The translations under genes and the position numbers were made by a program. The notes beneath the pieces are model-generated. The model searched no databases. It was not told the origin of the DNA and was given only the letters and a program-made list of their open reading frames with translations. Positions 51,992-61,693 of a stretch of 64,000 nt of DNA are shown here, one piece after another. Each line of letters starts with the position of its first letter. Position 1 is the first letter of the stretch. Source of the DNA: Micromonospora radicis (GTDB lineage Bacteria > Actinomycetota > Actinomycetes > Mycobacteriales > Micromonosporaceae); NCBI RefSeq assembly GCF_003583405.1, contig NZ_QXEC01000001.1, forward strand, positions 186,001-250,000, written 5' to 3'.

Positions 51992-52747
51992 ATGGGGGCC
52001 GTGATGACCGAGGGAGAGCTCGGGTCGGGTCGCGTGGAGCTGCGTCGGCCCGACGGGGAGCCGGTGCGGGTGCTGGTGGTCGACGACGAGCCGACCCTGA
52101 CCGACCTGATGTCGATGGCGCTGCGGTACGAGGGCTGGCAGGTGCGTACGGCAGGCGACGGGATGACGGCGCTGCGCGCCGCCCGGCAGTTCCGGCCCGA
52201 CGCGGTGGTGCTCGACGTGATGCTGCCGGACCTGGACGGTTTCCAGGTGCTGCGTCGGCTGCGCGAGGACGACCCCACCGTGCCGGTGCTCTTCCTGACC
52301 GCCAAGGACGCGGTGGAGGAGCGGGTCGCCGGGCTGACCGTGGGCGGCGACGACTACGTCACCAAGCCGTTCAGCCTGGAGGAGGTGATCGCCCGGCTGC
52401 GGGCGTTGCTGCGCCGCTCCGGCCTCGCCGTCGCCACCCGGCCGGACGCGGTGCTGACCGTCGGCGGTCTCAGCCTGGACGAGGACAGCCACGAGGTGCG
52501 CCGCGACGGGCAGCTGATCACCCTGACCGCCACCGAGTTCGAGCTGCTGCGGTACCTGATGCGCAACCCCCGGCGGGTGCTGAGCAAGGCGCAGATCCTC
52601 GACCGGGTGTGGAACTACGACTTCGGCGGCCAGGCCAACGTGGTCGAGCTGTACATCTCCTACCTGCGCAAGAAGATCGACGCCGGTCGGCAGCCGATGA
52701 TCCACACGCTGCGCGGGGCCGGGTACCTGCTCAAGCCGGCGGAGTGA
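51992..52747 (+). CDS. OmpR/PhoB-family response regulator
   Basis: 251 residues; a start at ATG 52004 would remove four residues. The receiver begins VRVLVVDDEPTLTDLM, with Asp75 in VVLDVMLPDLDG and the conserved TKPFSLEEV. The winged helix contains LTATEFELLRYLMRNPRRVLSK and VVELYISYLRKKID. Its stop overlaps the kinase start (GTGA). Confidence 0.93.
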   Translation: MGAVMTEGELGSGRVELRRPDGEPVRVLVVDDEPTLTDLMSMALRYEGWQVRTAGDGMTALRAARQFRPDAVVLDVMLPDLDGFQVLRRLREDDPTVPVLFLTAKDAVEERVAGLTVGGDDYVTKPFSLEEVIARLRALLRRSGLAVATRPDAVLTVGGLSLDEDSHEVRRDGQLITLTATEFELLRYLMRNPRRVLSKAQILDRVWNYDFGGQANVVELYISYLRKKIDAGRQPMIHTLRGAGYLLKPAE

Positions 52748-54207
52748 ACGGGGTGCGGCGGTGGCTGGCGGGACGGTCGCTGCGGACCCGCCTGGTGGTC
52801 ACCCTGGTCGCCCTGCTGGCCGTGGTCAGCCTCGCCATCGGCGGGATCACCACGGCCGCGCTGCGGCAGTTCCTGATCTCCCGGGTGGACGCCCAACTGC
52901 TCCCGATGACCGGGGTCCGCGGCGCGACGCCGTGGGAGCCCGGTCCGGGCAGCCCGCCCTGGTCCGACGTGCGGGTACCGCGCGGCTTCCCACCCGGCAC
53001 GATCGACGCCCGCGTCGTGGACGGGCAGGTCATTGAGGCGTGGACGCTGGCCGAACGGCAGGAGGAGGCGGTACCGGTCGACCAGGTCGGCGCGTTGGCC
53101 ACGGTGCCCACCGACGGCCAGGCGCACACCCTGCACCTGGGCGACCGGGGCAGCTACCGGGTCGTCGCCCGGCCGTCCTCCGGCGGGACCGAACGGGTGC
53201 TCGGCGTGCCGCTGACCGAGGTGGCGGACACCGTGTGGTGGATGGTCCTCGCCCAGGCCGGCGTCACCGCCGTCGGCCTGCTCGTCGCCGGTGCCGCCGG
53301 CACGTTGATCGTCCGGGCCACCCTGCGCCCGCTGCGCCGGGTCGCCGCCACCGCCGGTCGGGTCAGCGAACTGCCCCTGGACCGGGGCGAGGTGGCGCTC
53401 TCCGAACGGGTACCGGCGGCCGACACGGATCCGCGTACCGAGGTGGGGCAGGTGGGGGCCGCGCTCAACCGGCTGCTCGGGCACGTCGCCGCCGCGCTGG
53501 CCGCCCGGCAGGCTAGCGAGACCCGGGTACGCCAGTTCGTCGCCGACGCCAGCCACGAACTGCGTACGCCGCTGGCCGCGATCCGCGGCTACGCCGAGGT
53601 GGCCCGCCGCGGCCGCGACCAGGTGCCGGCCGACGTGGCGCACGCATTGCGCCGGGTGGAGTCGGAGAGCACCCGGATGACCAGCCTCGTCGACGACCTG
53701 CTGCTGCTGGCCCGGCTGGACTCCGGTCGGCCGCTCGCGGTCGAGCCGGTCGACCTCACCGCGCTGGTGGTGGATGCGGTCAGCGACGCCCACGTCGCCG
53801 GTCCCGAGCACCGTTGGCAGCTCGACCTGCCCGAACAGGTCGTCCGGGTGCCCGGCGACCCGGCCCGGCTGCATCAGGTGCTGACCAACCTGCTGACCAA
53901 CGCGCGGGTGCACACGCCGCCGGGCAGCACCGTCACCACCAGCCTGCGGCTGGCCGACGACGTCGCCGAACTCAGCGTCACCGACGACGGTCCCGGCGTA
54001 CCGCCGGAACTGCGTGACGAGGTCTTCGAACGCTTCGCCCGCGGCGACAGCTCCCGCTCCCGGGCCCACGGCAGCACCGGCCTCGGCCTGGCCATCGTCG
54101 CCGCCGTGGTGGAGGCCCACCACGGCGGCGTCGCGGTACGCAGCCGGCCGGGGCACACCGTCTTCACTGTCCGGCTGCCCCAGCCCAGCGTCGACCCGCC
54201 GGCCTGA
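52744..54207 (+). CDS. Sensor histidine kinase, partner of the OmpR-type regulator
   Basis: About 487 residues. Two membrane helices (LVVTLVALLAVVSLAIGGIT and MVLAQAGVTAVGLLVAGAAG) flank an extracytoplasmic sensor of about 145 residues. A HAMP domain, HisKA with His271 in DASHELRTPLAAIRG, then HATPase_c with NLLTNARVHTP, DDGPGVP and STGLGLAIV follow. The signal is unknown. It resembles TrcS/CseC-type kinases of actinobacteria. Confidence 0.93.
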   Translation: MNGVRRWLAGRSLRTRLVVTLVALLAVVSLAIGGITTAALRQFLISRVDAQLLPMTGVRGATPWEPGPGSPPWSDVRVPRGFPPGTIDARVVDGQVIEAWTLAERQEEAVPVDQVGALATVPTDGQAHTLHLGDRGSYRVVARPSSGGTERVLGVPLTEVADTVWWMVLAQAGVTAVGLLVAGAAGTLIVRATLRPLRRVAATAGRVSELPLDRGEVALSERVPAADTDPRTEVGQVGAALNRLLGHVAAALAARQASETRVRQFVADASHELRTPLAAIRGYAEVARRGRDQVPADVAHALRRVESESTRMTSLVDDLLLLARLDSGRPLAVEPVDLTALVVDAVSDAHVAGPEHRWQLDLPEQVVRVPGDPARLHQVLTNLLTNARVHTPPGSTVTTSLRLADDVAELSVTDDGPGVPPELRDEVFERFARGDSSRSRAHGSTGLGLAIVAAVVEAHHGGVAVRSRPGHTVFTVRLPQPSVDPPA

Positions 54208-54254
54208 GCGGGGCGCACCGGCGGGTCCGACCGGCCGGGTGGCAGGCTGGTGGC

Positions 54255-54941
54255 GTGTACCGGGAACGATCGGCCGGCGTCGCCGGTGCGGTGCTGTGGA
54301 CCAGCACCGCACCGGCGGCTGCGGTGACCACCCGGGTGCTGCCGGACGGCTGCGTCGACCTGCTCTGGTCCAGCCGGGTCGGGCTGCTGGTGGCGGGTCC
54401 GGACCGCACCGCGCACCTCGGCACCAGTGCGCCGGGGGAGCGGTGGGTGGGCTTGCGGCTGCCGCCCGGGGTCGGTCCGGCGGTGCTCGGCGTGCCCGCG
54501 GTCCGGCTGCGCGACCAGCGGGTGCCGTTGCCGCAGGTGTGGGGCCCACGGGTCGTCGAACCGCTGGCCGAGCGGGCCGAGCGCGACCCGGCGCGCGTCC
54601 TGGTCGAGCTGGCCACGCACCGGCTGCGGGTCGCGGGTGGCCCGGATCCGCTCGGTGCCCGGGTGGCCGCCGCGCTCGCCGCCGGCGCCACGGTGGCCGC
54701 GACCGCCGCCGAGGTCGGCCTCGACCCGCGCGGCCTGCTGCGGCACAGCAGGAACCTGTTCGGGTACGGTCCGAAGACCCTCGCCCGGATCCTGCGGATG
54801 CACCGGGCGCTGGCGCTGGCCCGTACCGGCGTGTCCCTGGCCGAGGTGGCCGCCCGCAGCGGCTACGCCGACCAGGCCCACCTGACCCGGGACGTCCGGG
54901 ATCTCGCCGGGGTGCCGCCCACGGCGCTGCTCACCGGCTGA
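54255..54941 (+). CDS. AraC-family transcriptional regulator
   Basis: 228 residues. The N-terminal domain contains VLPDGCVDLLWSS, typical of the DUF6597-type AraC sensor domain. The C-terminal double helix-turn-helix contains SRNLFGYGPKTLARILRMHRAL and LAEVAARSGYADQAHLTRDVRDLAG. GTG 54255 lies 6 nt after CAGGCT, a -10-like box, so it may be leaderless. It faces a VOC protein gene; this pairing is common and suggests shared control of a small-molecule response. Confidence 0.9.
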   Translation: MYRERSAGVAGAVLWTSTAPAAAVTTRVLPDGCVDLLWSSRVGLLVAGPDRTAHLGTSAPGERWVGLRLPPGVGPAVLGVPAVRLRDQRVPLPQVWGPRVVEPLAERAERDPARVLVELATHRLRVAGGPDPLGARVAAALAAGATVAATAAEVGLDPRGLLRHSRNLFGYGPKTLARILRMHRALALARTGVSLAEVAARSGYADQAHLTRDVRDLAGVPPTALLTG

Positions 54942-55003
54942 GCCCCGGCGTCTCGCGGCGGCCCGGTCGCGGCGTGAGGTTGCGCCCCGGCGGCCCGGAC
55001 CCT

Positions 55004-55408
55004 TCACTCCGGCGGGGCCGGGAGGGCGGCGAACAGGTCGACGGCGTTGCCGTCGGGGTCGTGCAGCACGGCGTAGCGCTGGCCCCAGACAGCGTCCCAG
55101 GGCGCCCGGTGGCCGTGGTGCCCGGCGGCGGTGAGTTCGGCGTACCAGCGGTCCACCTCCGCCGGCTCGGCGCAGCGGAAGGCCAACGACGTCCGGGAAC
55201 TGCCCACCGGCGGGGTCCAGTCCGGGTCGAAGGACCGGATGGTGGCGAGGTCGTCCCAGGCGAGCCGGAGGCCACCGGGCAACGTCACCTCCACGTGCGG
55301 CTGCTGCTCCGCGCCGGACGGGATCTCCAGCCCCAGCCGGCGGTAGAACTCCAGGCTGCGGGCCAGGTCGGTGGTGACCAGGCCGATCAGGTCCAGTTCA
55401 GGCGTCAT
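55004..55408 (-). CDS. VOC (glyoxalase/bleomycin-resistance-like) family protein
   Basis: 134 residues. Two beta-alpha-beta-beta-beta modules: LIGLVTTDLARSLEFYRRLGLE and TSLAFRCAEPAEVDRWYAELTAAGH, with VLHDPDGNAVDLFA at the end. It may bind or modify a small molecule. It is convergent with the AraC gene (62 bp apart). Confidence 0.9.
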   Translation of the reverse strand: MTPELDLIGLVTTDLARSLEFYRRLGLEIPSGAEQQPHVEVTLPGGLRLAWDDLATIRSFDPDWTPPVGSSRTSLAFRCAEPAEVDRWYAELTAAGHHGHRAPWDAVWGQRYAVLHDPDGNAVDLFAALPAPPE

Positions 55409-55599
55409 GGGGGCAGGCTACGGACGGTCCCCGGTCACCGTCTTGAACGAAACGGTCGGGAAGAAGTGGGCGTTGTGCCCGACAGGACAGCGAAGAGCAG
55501 CGTACGGTGGCAGAAGTCCGGCTCGACCATCTAAATCCGAAACATGAACATTCTGTGGTAATGCCGGGTATGGACATGGCGAGGGGAAAGGAGCGGTCG

Positions 55600-55749
55600 G
55601 TGAAACACTTGGCCTACCTGGACGCGGGATCCGGCAGCCTGATCGTGCAGGCGGTGGTCGGCGGGGTCGCCGGCGTCGCGGTGGCGGCCAAGCTCTACTG
55701 GCGCAGACTGGTCAGCCGCTTCCGCCGCCAGCCCACCGACCAGAGCTGA
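55600..55749 (+). CDS. 49-residue membrane microprotein of the YLDxGSGS type
   Basis: GTG start with AAAGGAG 7 nt upstream (the reading to 55507 has no such site). The sequence starts VKHLAYLDAGSGSLIVQ, then has one membrane helix (AVVGGVAGVAVAAKLYW) and a basic C-terminus. Microproteins with YLDPGSGS plus a helix often accompany methyltransferase and alkaline-phosphatase-superfamily genes. It is 10 bp ahead of the methyltransferase gene, so it belongs to that operon. Confidence 0.75.
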   Translation: MKHLAYLDAGSGSLIVQAVVGGVAGVAVAAKLYWRRLVSRFRRQPTDQS

Positions 55750-55759
55750 CCCGCCCGGT

Positions 55760-57211
55760 ATGACGATCCCGCACCCCGGCCCGGCCGGGCGGCCGGCACC
55801 GTCCGACACCGACCTGCGGGCCGAACCCGGCTCGTTCCGCGACCCGGCGAACCGGATCTTCCACGCCGGGCCGGACGTACTGCGCGCGCTCGACGAGACC
55901 GCGGCGGCACACTGGCGGGCCCTGGCCGGCAGCGCCTTCTTCCCGCCCCTGATGGCCGCCGGCAAGGTCTGCGGCACCGAGGAGCTGCCGGCGCAGGCGG
56001 CACCGGCGAACTGGGCGGCGCTGCTGCGGCACGAACGCATCCCGTTCGTCTCGCACCCGTACGAGTGGTCCTTCTCGATGCTGCGCGACGCCGCGCTGCT
56101 GCACCTGGAGATCCTCCGGGCCGCCCTGCCGGCCGGCTTCACCACCAAGGACGGATCGGCGTACAACCTCCAGTGGCGCGGCACCGAACCGGTCTTCATC
56201 GACGTGGGTTCGTTCGCCCCGCTGGCCGAGGGGGAACCCTGGGCCGGCTACCGGCAGTTCTGCCAGACCCTGCTCTACCCGCTGCTGCTCGGTGCCCACC
56301 TGGGGCTGGACTTCCAGCCGTGGTTGCGGGCCCGGGTCGACGGCATCGAACCGGACCAGATGGCCCGCCTGTTCAAGGGCGCCCGCCGCTTCCTGCCCGG
56401 CGTGCCGACCCACGTCCACCTGCACGGGCGGGCGCAACGCCGCAACGCCGACCGGAGCACCGCCGCGGTACGCGAGCAGTTGCGCGACGCCGGCTACAGC
56501 CGGGAACTGGCGCTGGCCTCGGTACGCGGGATGGAGAAGCTGGTCCGCCGCCTGGAACACGAGCCGCCCGCCAGCCACTGGGTGGACTACCAGCGCACCT
56601 GCGGCTACTCCGAGGCCGACCGGGCCGCCAAGGAACGGTTCGTGACCGCCGCGCTGACCAGCGCCGGTCGGGGACGACTCGTGCTCGACCTCGGCGCCAA
56701 CGACGGCCGGTACTCGCGGATCGCCGCCCGCCACGCCGACCACGTCGTCGCCGTGGAACAGGACCCGGCGGTGGTCGACCGGCTCTACCGCACCCTGCGC
56801 GGCGAGGGTGAGCGCCGGGTGCTGCCGCTGGTGATGGACCTCGCCGACCCGTCGCCCGGCGGCGGCTGGCGCGGCGTCGAGCGGGCCTCCTTCGCCGCCC
56901 GGGCCGGTGCGGACACCGTGCTCGCCCTGGCCCTGGTGCACCACCTGGCGATCGGCCGCAACGTACCGCTGCCCGAGGTGGTCGGGTGTCTCGCCGAGCT
57001 GGCCGCGCCCGGCGGCCGGTTGGTGGTGGAGTTCGTCCACCCCGAGGACGCGATGGCCCGCCGGCTGCTGGCCAACAAACCCGACGGTATCTTCCCCGAC
57101 TATCGGCGGGACGCCTTCGAGGCGCTGCTCGCCGCCCGGGGCACCGTCGAAGACCGGCTGGAACTGCCCTCGGGCAGCAGAACCCTCTACCGGGTGGCCC
57201 TGGGTGGCTGA
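55760..57211 (+). CDS. Class I SAM-dependent methyltransferase with a large N-terminal domain
   Basis: 483 residues. The N-terminal about 290 residues contain FVSHPYEWSFSMLRDAALLHLEIL and GTEPVFIDVGSFAPL. The methyltransferase domain has motif I VLDLGANDGRYSRIA and the acidic strand VVAVEQDP, then ALALVHHLAIG. It probably methylates a glycan or other large acceptor. It overlaps the next gene by 8 nt. Confidence 0.88.
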   Translation: MTIPHPGPAGRPAPSDTDLRAEPGSFRDPANRIFHAGPDVLRALDETAAAHWRALAGSAFFPPLMAAGKVCGTEELPAQAAPANWAALLRHERIPFVSHPYEWSFSMLRDAALLHLEILRAALPAGFTTKDGSAYNLQWRGTEPVFIDVGSFAPLAEGEPWAGYRQFCQTLLYPLLLGAHLGLDFQPWLRARVDGIEPDQMARLFKGARRFLPGVPTHVHLHGRAQRRNADRSTAAVREQLRDAGYSRELALASVRGMEKLVRRLEHEPPASHWVDYQRTCGYSEADRAAKERFVTAALTSAGRGRLVLDLGANDGRYSRIAARHADHVVAVEQDPAVVDRLYRTLRGEGERRVLPLVMDLADPSPGGGWRGVERASFAARAGADTVLALALVHHLAIGRNVPLPEVVGCLAELAAPGGRLVVEFVHPEDAMARRLLANKPDGIFPDYRRDAFEALLAARGTVEDRLELPSGSRTLYRVALGG

Positions 57212-59291
57212 CCGTACCCCGGTCGAGGTCGGTCCGGTCGGCGTCGGCGAGTCGGCACCCGCCGACGGTCCGCAGGTACGCCGACCGCGGGTACGCCGGT
57301 GGCGCTGGGGGTGTGGCGGCTGGCGGGCCGAGACGGGGCGGCTGCTGGAGACCACCGCGCTGCTCGGACTGGTGATCACCCAGCCGCTGCTGGACGTGCT
57401 CGGCCGCAGCCCGGACTTCTTCCTGTTCCACCGTGCCGACCGGAGCGAGATCCTGCTGCTGGTGGCCCTGATCGCGGTCCTGCCGCCGGTGGCGGTGGGG
57501 CTGCTCGGCGTGCTGTCGGGGCTGGCCGGCCCGGCCGTGCGGGCGGCGACGCACACCCTGCTGGTGGGCCTGCTGGTGGCCGCGCTGGCAGTGCAGGTCG
57601 GTCGCCACCTCACTCCGCTGCGGGGCGTACCGCTGCTGCTGGTGGCCGCCGTGGCCGGCGCCGCCGCGGCGGCCGCGCACCGGCGGTGGCGGGCCCCGGG
57701 TCGGGTGCTGCGACTGGCCGGTGCCGGTCCGCTGATCTTCGTCGGGCTGTTCCTGTTCGCCTCACCGACCGCGCCGGTGGTGCTGCCGCGTGGCGACGGC
57801 GGCGCGGCCGGTACGGCCACCGGCAGCCTGCACCCACCGGTGGTCATGCTGGTCCTCGACGAGTTGCCGCTGGTCTCCCTGCTCGGCGCGGACGGCGGGA
57901 TCGACGCCGAACGGTTCCCGAACTTCGCGGCGCTGGCCGACGCCTCCACCTGGTACCGCAACGCGACCGGGGTGAGCGGCTGGACGCCGTACGCGTTGCC
58001 GGCGATGCTGACCGGCCGGTACCCGGCCGAGCCGGTCGCCCCGCACTACTCGCACTACCCGGACAACCTCTTCACCGCCTTCGGCGGGCTGTACGACATC
58101 CGCGCCGAGGAGAGCATCACCCGGCTCTGCCCGCCCAGCCGCTGTGAACAGCCCGTCACCCCGGAACAGGGCCTCGGGGTGCTGACCCGCGAGACCGGCC
58201 GGCTGCTGCGTCAGGTGACGGCGCCGTGGGACAGCCGGATCGACCCGGAGAACTCGTACCGGGAACAGACCGTCGAAGAGGCGGGCATCGACGCGGCCGA
58301 GCCGGTGCCGGACGACCCGAAGTTCCGCTGGGACAGCCTGAACGTCAACCAGCCGGCCCGGTTCACCAGCTTCCTGCAGGGGCTGACCCCCTCGGCCCGG
58401 CCGACGCTGCACTTCCTGCACCTGCTGATGCCGCACTCACCGTGGGCCTACCTGCCCTCGGGCGCACGCTACGAGGCGCCCGAGGAGTTCCCCAACGAGG
58501 GCGACGGTTGGGTGGACCTGGCCCGTGCCCGGCACCTCGCGCAACTCGGCTACACCGACCGGCTGATCGGTGAGACGCTGCGGACGCTGCGCGACAACGG
58601 GCTGTGGGACCAGGCCCTGGTCGTGGTCACCGCCGACCACGGGGTGAGCTTCACCAAGGGCGCGCAGGGACGGGGGATGGACGCCATCCGGGCCGCCGCC
58701 GACGAGGTGGCCTGGGTGCCGATGTTCGTCAAGACGCCCGGGCAGCGCGCCGGCCGGATCGACGACCGCAACTGGGAGCACGTCGACCTGCTGCCCACGA
58801 TCGCCGACGAGGCCGCGATCCGGCTGCCGCACCGGGTCGACGGCCGCTCCGCGCGCCAGGCACCGCGCGATCCCGGCAAGGTGTTCTACGACCGGCCCGC
58901 CGAGCCGACCCCGATCGAGGGCGGGGTGCCCGGGCCGCAGCCGCCCCCGGCGCCGCACCCGCTGGTCGGCACCGGCGTGGGCGCCGCGCCGCCCGGCCCC
59001 ACCGCCCGCGTCGGCGGTCAGGACGGTTTCCGCGCGGTGGACCCGGACAGCGGCGACCTGCCGGCGATGATCTGGGGCACCCTGCCCGACCAGGTTCCCG
59101 ACGGCACCGCGCTGGCGGTCGCGGTCAACGGCACCGTGGCCACGGTGGTGCCGGTGGTCGCCCCCGATCCGGGCGGCCGTCGCTTCGCCGCGTTGATCGC
59201 CGACGACCGGCTCTTCCACCCCGGCGCCAACCGGCTCGACCTGTACCTCGTCGAGGCCGACGGTGGCCTGCGTCACCTGACCATCTCCTGA
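57204..59291 (+). CDS. Membrane alkaline-phosphatase-superfamily (sulfatase-like) hydrolase/transferase
   Basis: About 695 residues. The N-terminal 190 residues contain about five membrane helices. The catalytic domain begins VVMLVLDELPLVSLLG (metal Asp). The nucleophile region is TGVSGWTPYALPAMLTGRYP, with Thr rather than the Cys/Ser of a true sulfatase, as in LtaS/EptA-type transferases. VVVTADHGVSF supplies further metal ligands. It may transfer a phospho-alcohol group to a surface polymer, with the methyltransferase modifying the same product. GTG 57204 overlaps the preceding stop. Confidence 0.85.
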   Translation: MADRTPVEVGPVGVGESAPADGPQVRRPRVRRWRWGCGGWRAETGRLLETTALLGLVITQPLLDVLGRSPDFFLFHRADRSEILLLVALIAVLPPVAVGLLGVLSGLAGPAVRAATHTLLVGLLVAALAVQVGRHLTPLRGVPLLLVAAVAGAAAAAAHRRWRAPGRVLRLAGAGPLIFVGLFLFASPTAPVVLPRGDGGAAGTATGSLHPPVVMLVLDELPLVSLLGADGGIDAERFPNFAALADASTWYRNATGVSGWTPYALPAMLTGRYPAEPVAPHYSHYPDNLFTAFGGLYDIRAEESITRLCPPSRCEQPVTPEQGLGVLTRETGRLLRQVTAPWDSRIDPENSYREQTVEEAGIDAAEPVPDDPKFRWDSLNVNQPARFTSFLQGLTPSARPTLHFLHLLMPHSPWAYLPSGARYEAPEEFPNEGDGWVDLARARHLAQLGYTDRLIGETLRTLRDNGLWDQALVVVTADHGVSFTKGAQGRGMDAIRAAADEVAWVPMFVKTPGQRAGRIDDRNWEHVDLLPTIADEAAIRLPHRVDGRSARQAPRDPGKVFYDRPAEPTPIEGGVPGPQPPPAPHPLVGTGVGAAPPGPTARVGGQDGFRAVDPDSGDLPAMIWGTLPDQVPDGTALAVAVNGTVATVVPVVAPDPGGRRFAALIADDRLFHPGANRLDLYLVEADGGLRHLTIS

Positions 59292-59535
59292 GCCGTACCG
59301 GCTCGTGACCCGGCCGTCGAGCCGTCGCACAGCTTCGTCCCGCTCGCGTACTTCCACGCTTCGTGTGCCGTCCGTTCCTTTCCGTCCTGGTCGTCGGGGT
59401 TTCCCAGCCGTCCGGTCGGGAATCGGGTGACGCATACCTCACCGCCGAACCACCGCGGGCGGTGTTGTCGCCACCGCAATTACGGTAGAAGCGAAGGCAA
59501 TTCAACGTAGATCTGCCGGCGAAGCGAGGAAACAC

Positions 59536-60819
<1,284 letters not shown>

Positions 60820-60839
60820 CGGCTCCTCGCGGCACCGGA

Positions 60840-60878
60840 CGACGGCCGCCGTCCCCGATCGGGGGACGGCGGCCGTCG
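60840..60878. terminator. Perfect 17-bp bidirectional hairpin terminator
   Basis: Arms 60840-60856 and 60862-60878 are fully complementary around GATCG, between convergent gltA and the fasciclin gene. Confidence 0.9.
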
Positions 60879-60912
60879 TGGTCCGCGAGGAGGGGGTTGA
60901 GCCCCGCGGCGG

Positions 60913-61599
60913 TCAGTGTGCCGTGTGGTCGTGGTCGTCCTCGGTGCCCGCCGTGGTGGGCAGCGAGCCGAGTACCTGGTTGATCACGTGGATCCGGGCG
61001 TTGGACGCCTGGTAGTCCGCGCACACCGTGTCGGCCCGGTCCGCGACGCGGGCGCCCTGTTCCTGGCCGGTGACGGCCAGCCGGGTACCGGCGAGGGTGG
61101 TCACGCTGCCGGCGTCGACCAGCTCGGCAACCGGCAACGAGCCGGTGACCACGTGGTCGCGCAGCAGCCCACGCAGCTCGTCGGTGTCGTGCAGCAGCAA
61201 CTCGTCGAGGTTGGTGCGGGAGAACTTGGCCGCGAACGCGTCGTCGGTCGGGGCCAGGATCGTCACCCCCGGCGTTCCGGTCAGTTCGTCGGCCAGGCCG
61301 GTGGCCCGTACCGCCGCCTCGAAGGTGGTGAGTACCGGGATCCACTGCAGGGCCTGGTCGGCGGGCTGACCGGCCAGCGAGCCCGGGTTGCCCGGCTCGT
61401 CCCCGGCCGGCAGTTGGTCGCAGAGCGGTCCGGTCACGCTGACCGTCACCGGCGGGCCGGACGACGTACCGGATCCGCCGTTCGCGCCGGTGCAGCCGCT
61501 CGCCACGACGAGGAGGGTGAGAGCCGCGCCGACGAGCGTCGCCCGCCGGCGATCCCGGCGGGCCGGCGGTCGCGCGGCCCAAGCAAGGGTGTCGGTCAC
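60913..61599 (-). CDS. Fasciclin-domain lipoprotein
   Basis: About 228 residues. A basic N-terminus is followed by a helix ending in the lipobox VASGC, then a Gly/Ser linker. The fasciclin domain has TFEAAVRATGLADEL, VTILAPTDDAFAA, LLRDHVVTGSLP and IHVINQVLGSLP. The tail is His/Asp-rich (DDHDHTAH). GTG 61599 is preferred because GGAG lies 6 nt upstream; GTG 61611 adds four residues. It is probably an adhesion or envelope protein. Confidence 0.88.
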   Translation of the reverse strand: MTDTLAWAARPPARRDRRRATLVGAALTLLVVASGCTGANGGSGTSSGPPVTVSVTGPLCDQLPAGDEPGNPGSLAGQPADQALQWIPVLTTFEAAVRATGLADELTGTPGVTILAPTDDAFAAKFSRTNLDELLLHDTDELRGLLRDHVVTGSLPVAELVDAGSVTTLAGTRLAVTGQEQGARVADRADTVCADYQASNARIHVINQVLGSLPTTAGTEDDHDHTAH

Positions 61600-61693
61600 G
61601 ATCTGCTCCACTTCCGCTGGTGAGGGGTACCGGCAGGCCGGGCGCGGAACCGGCCTGCCGGTACGACGGTCATCGGTGCGGGCTCAGCTCAGC

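Noticed and set aside
55507..55599. Longer N-terminus for the microprotein
   Set aside because: The GTG at 55507 lacks a clear ribosome site and the extension has no family similarity. GTG 55600 has AAAGGAG at ideal distance.
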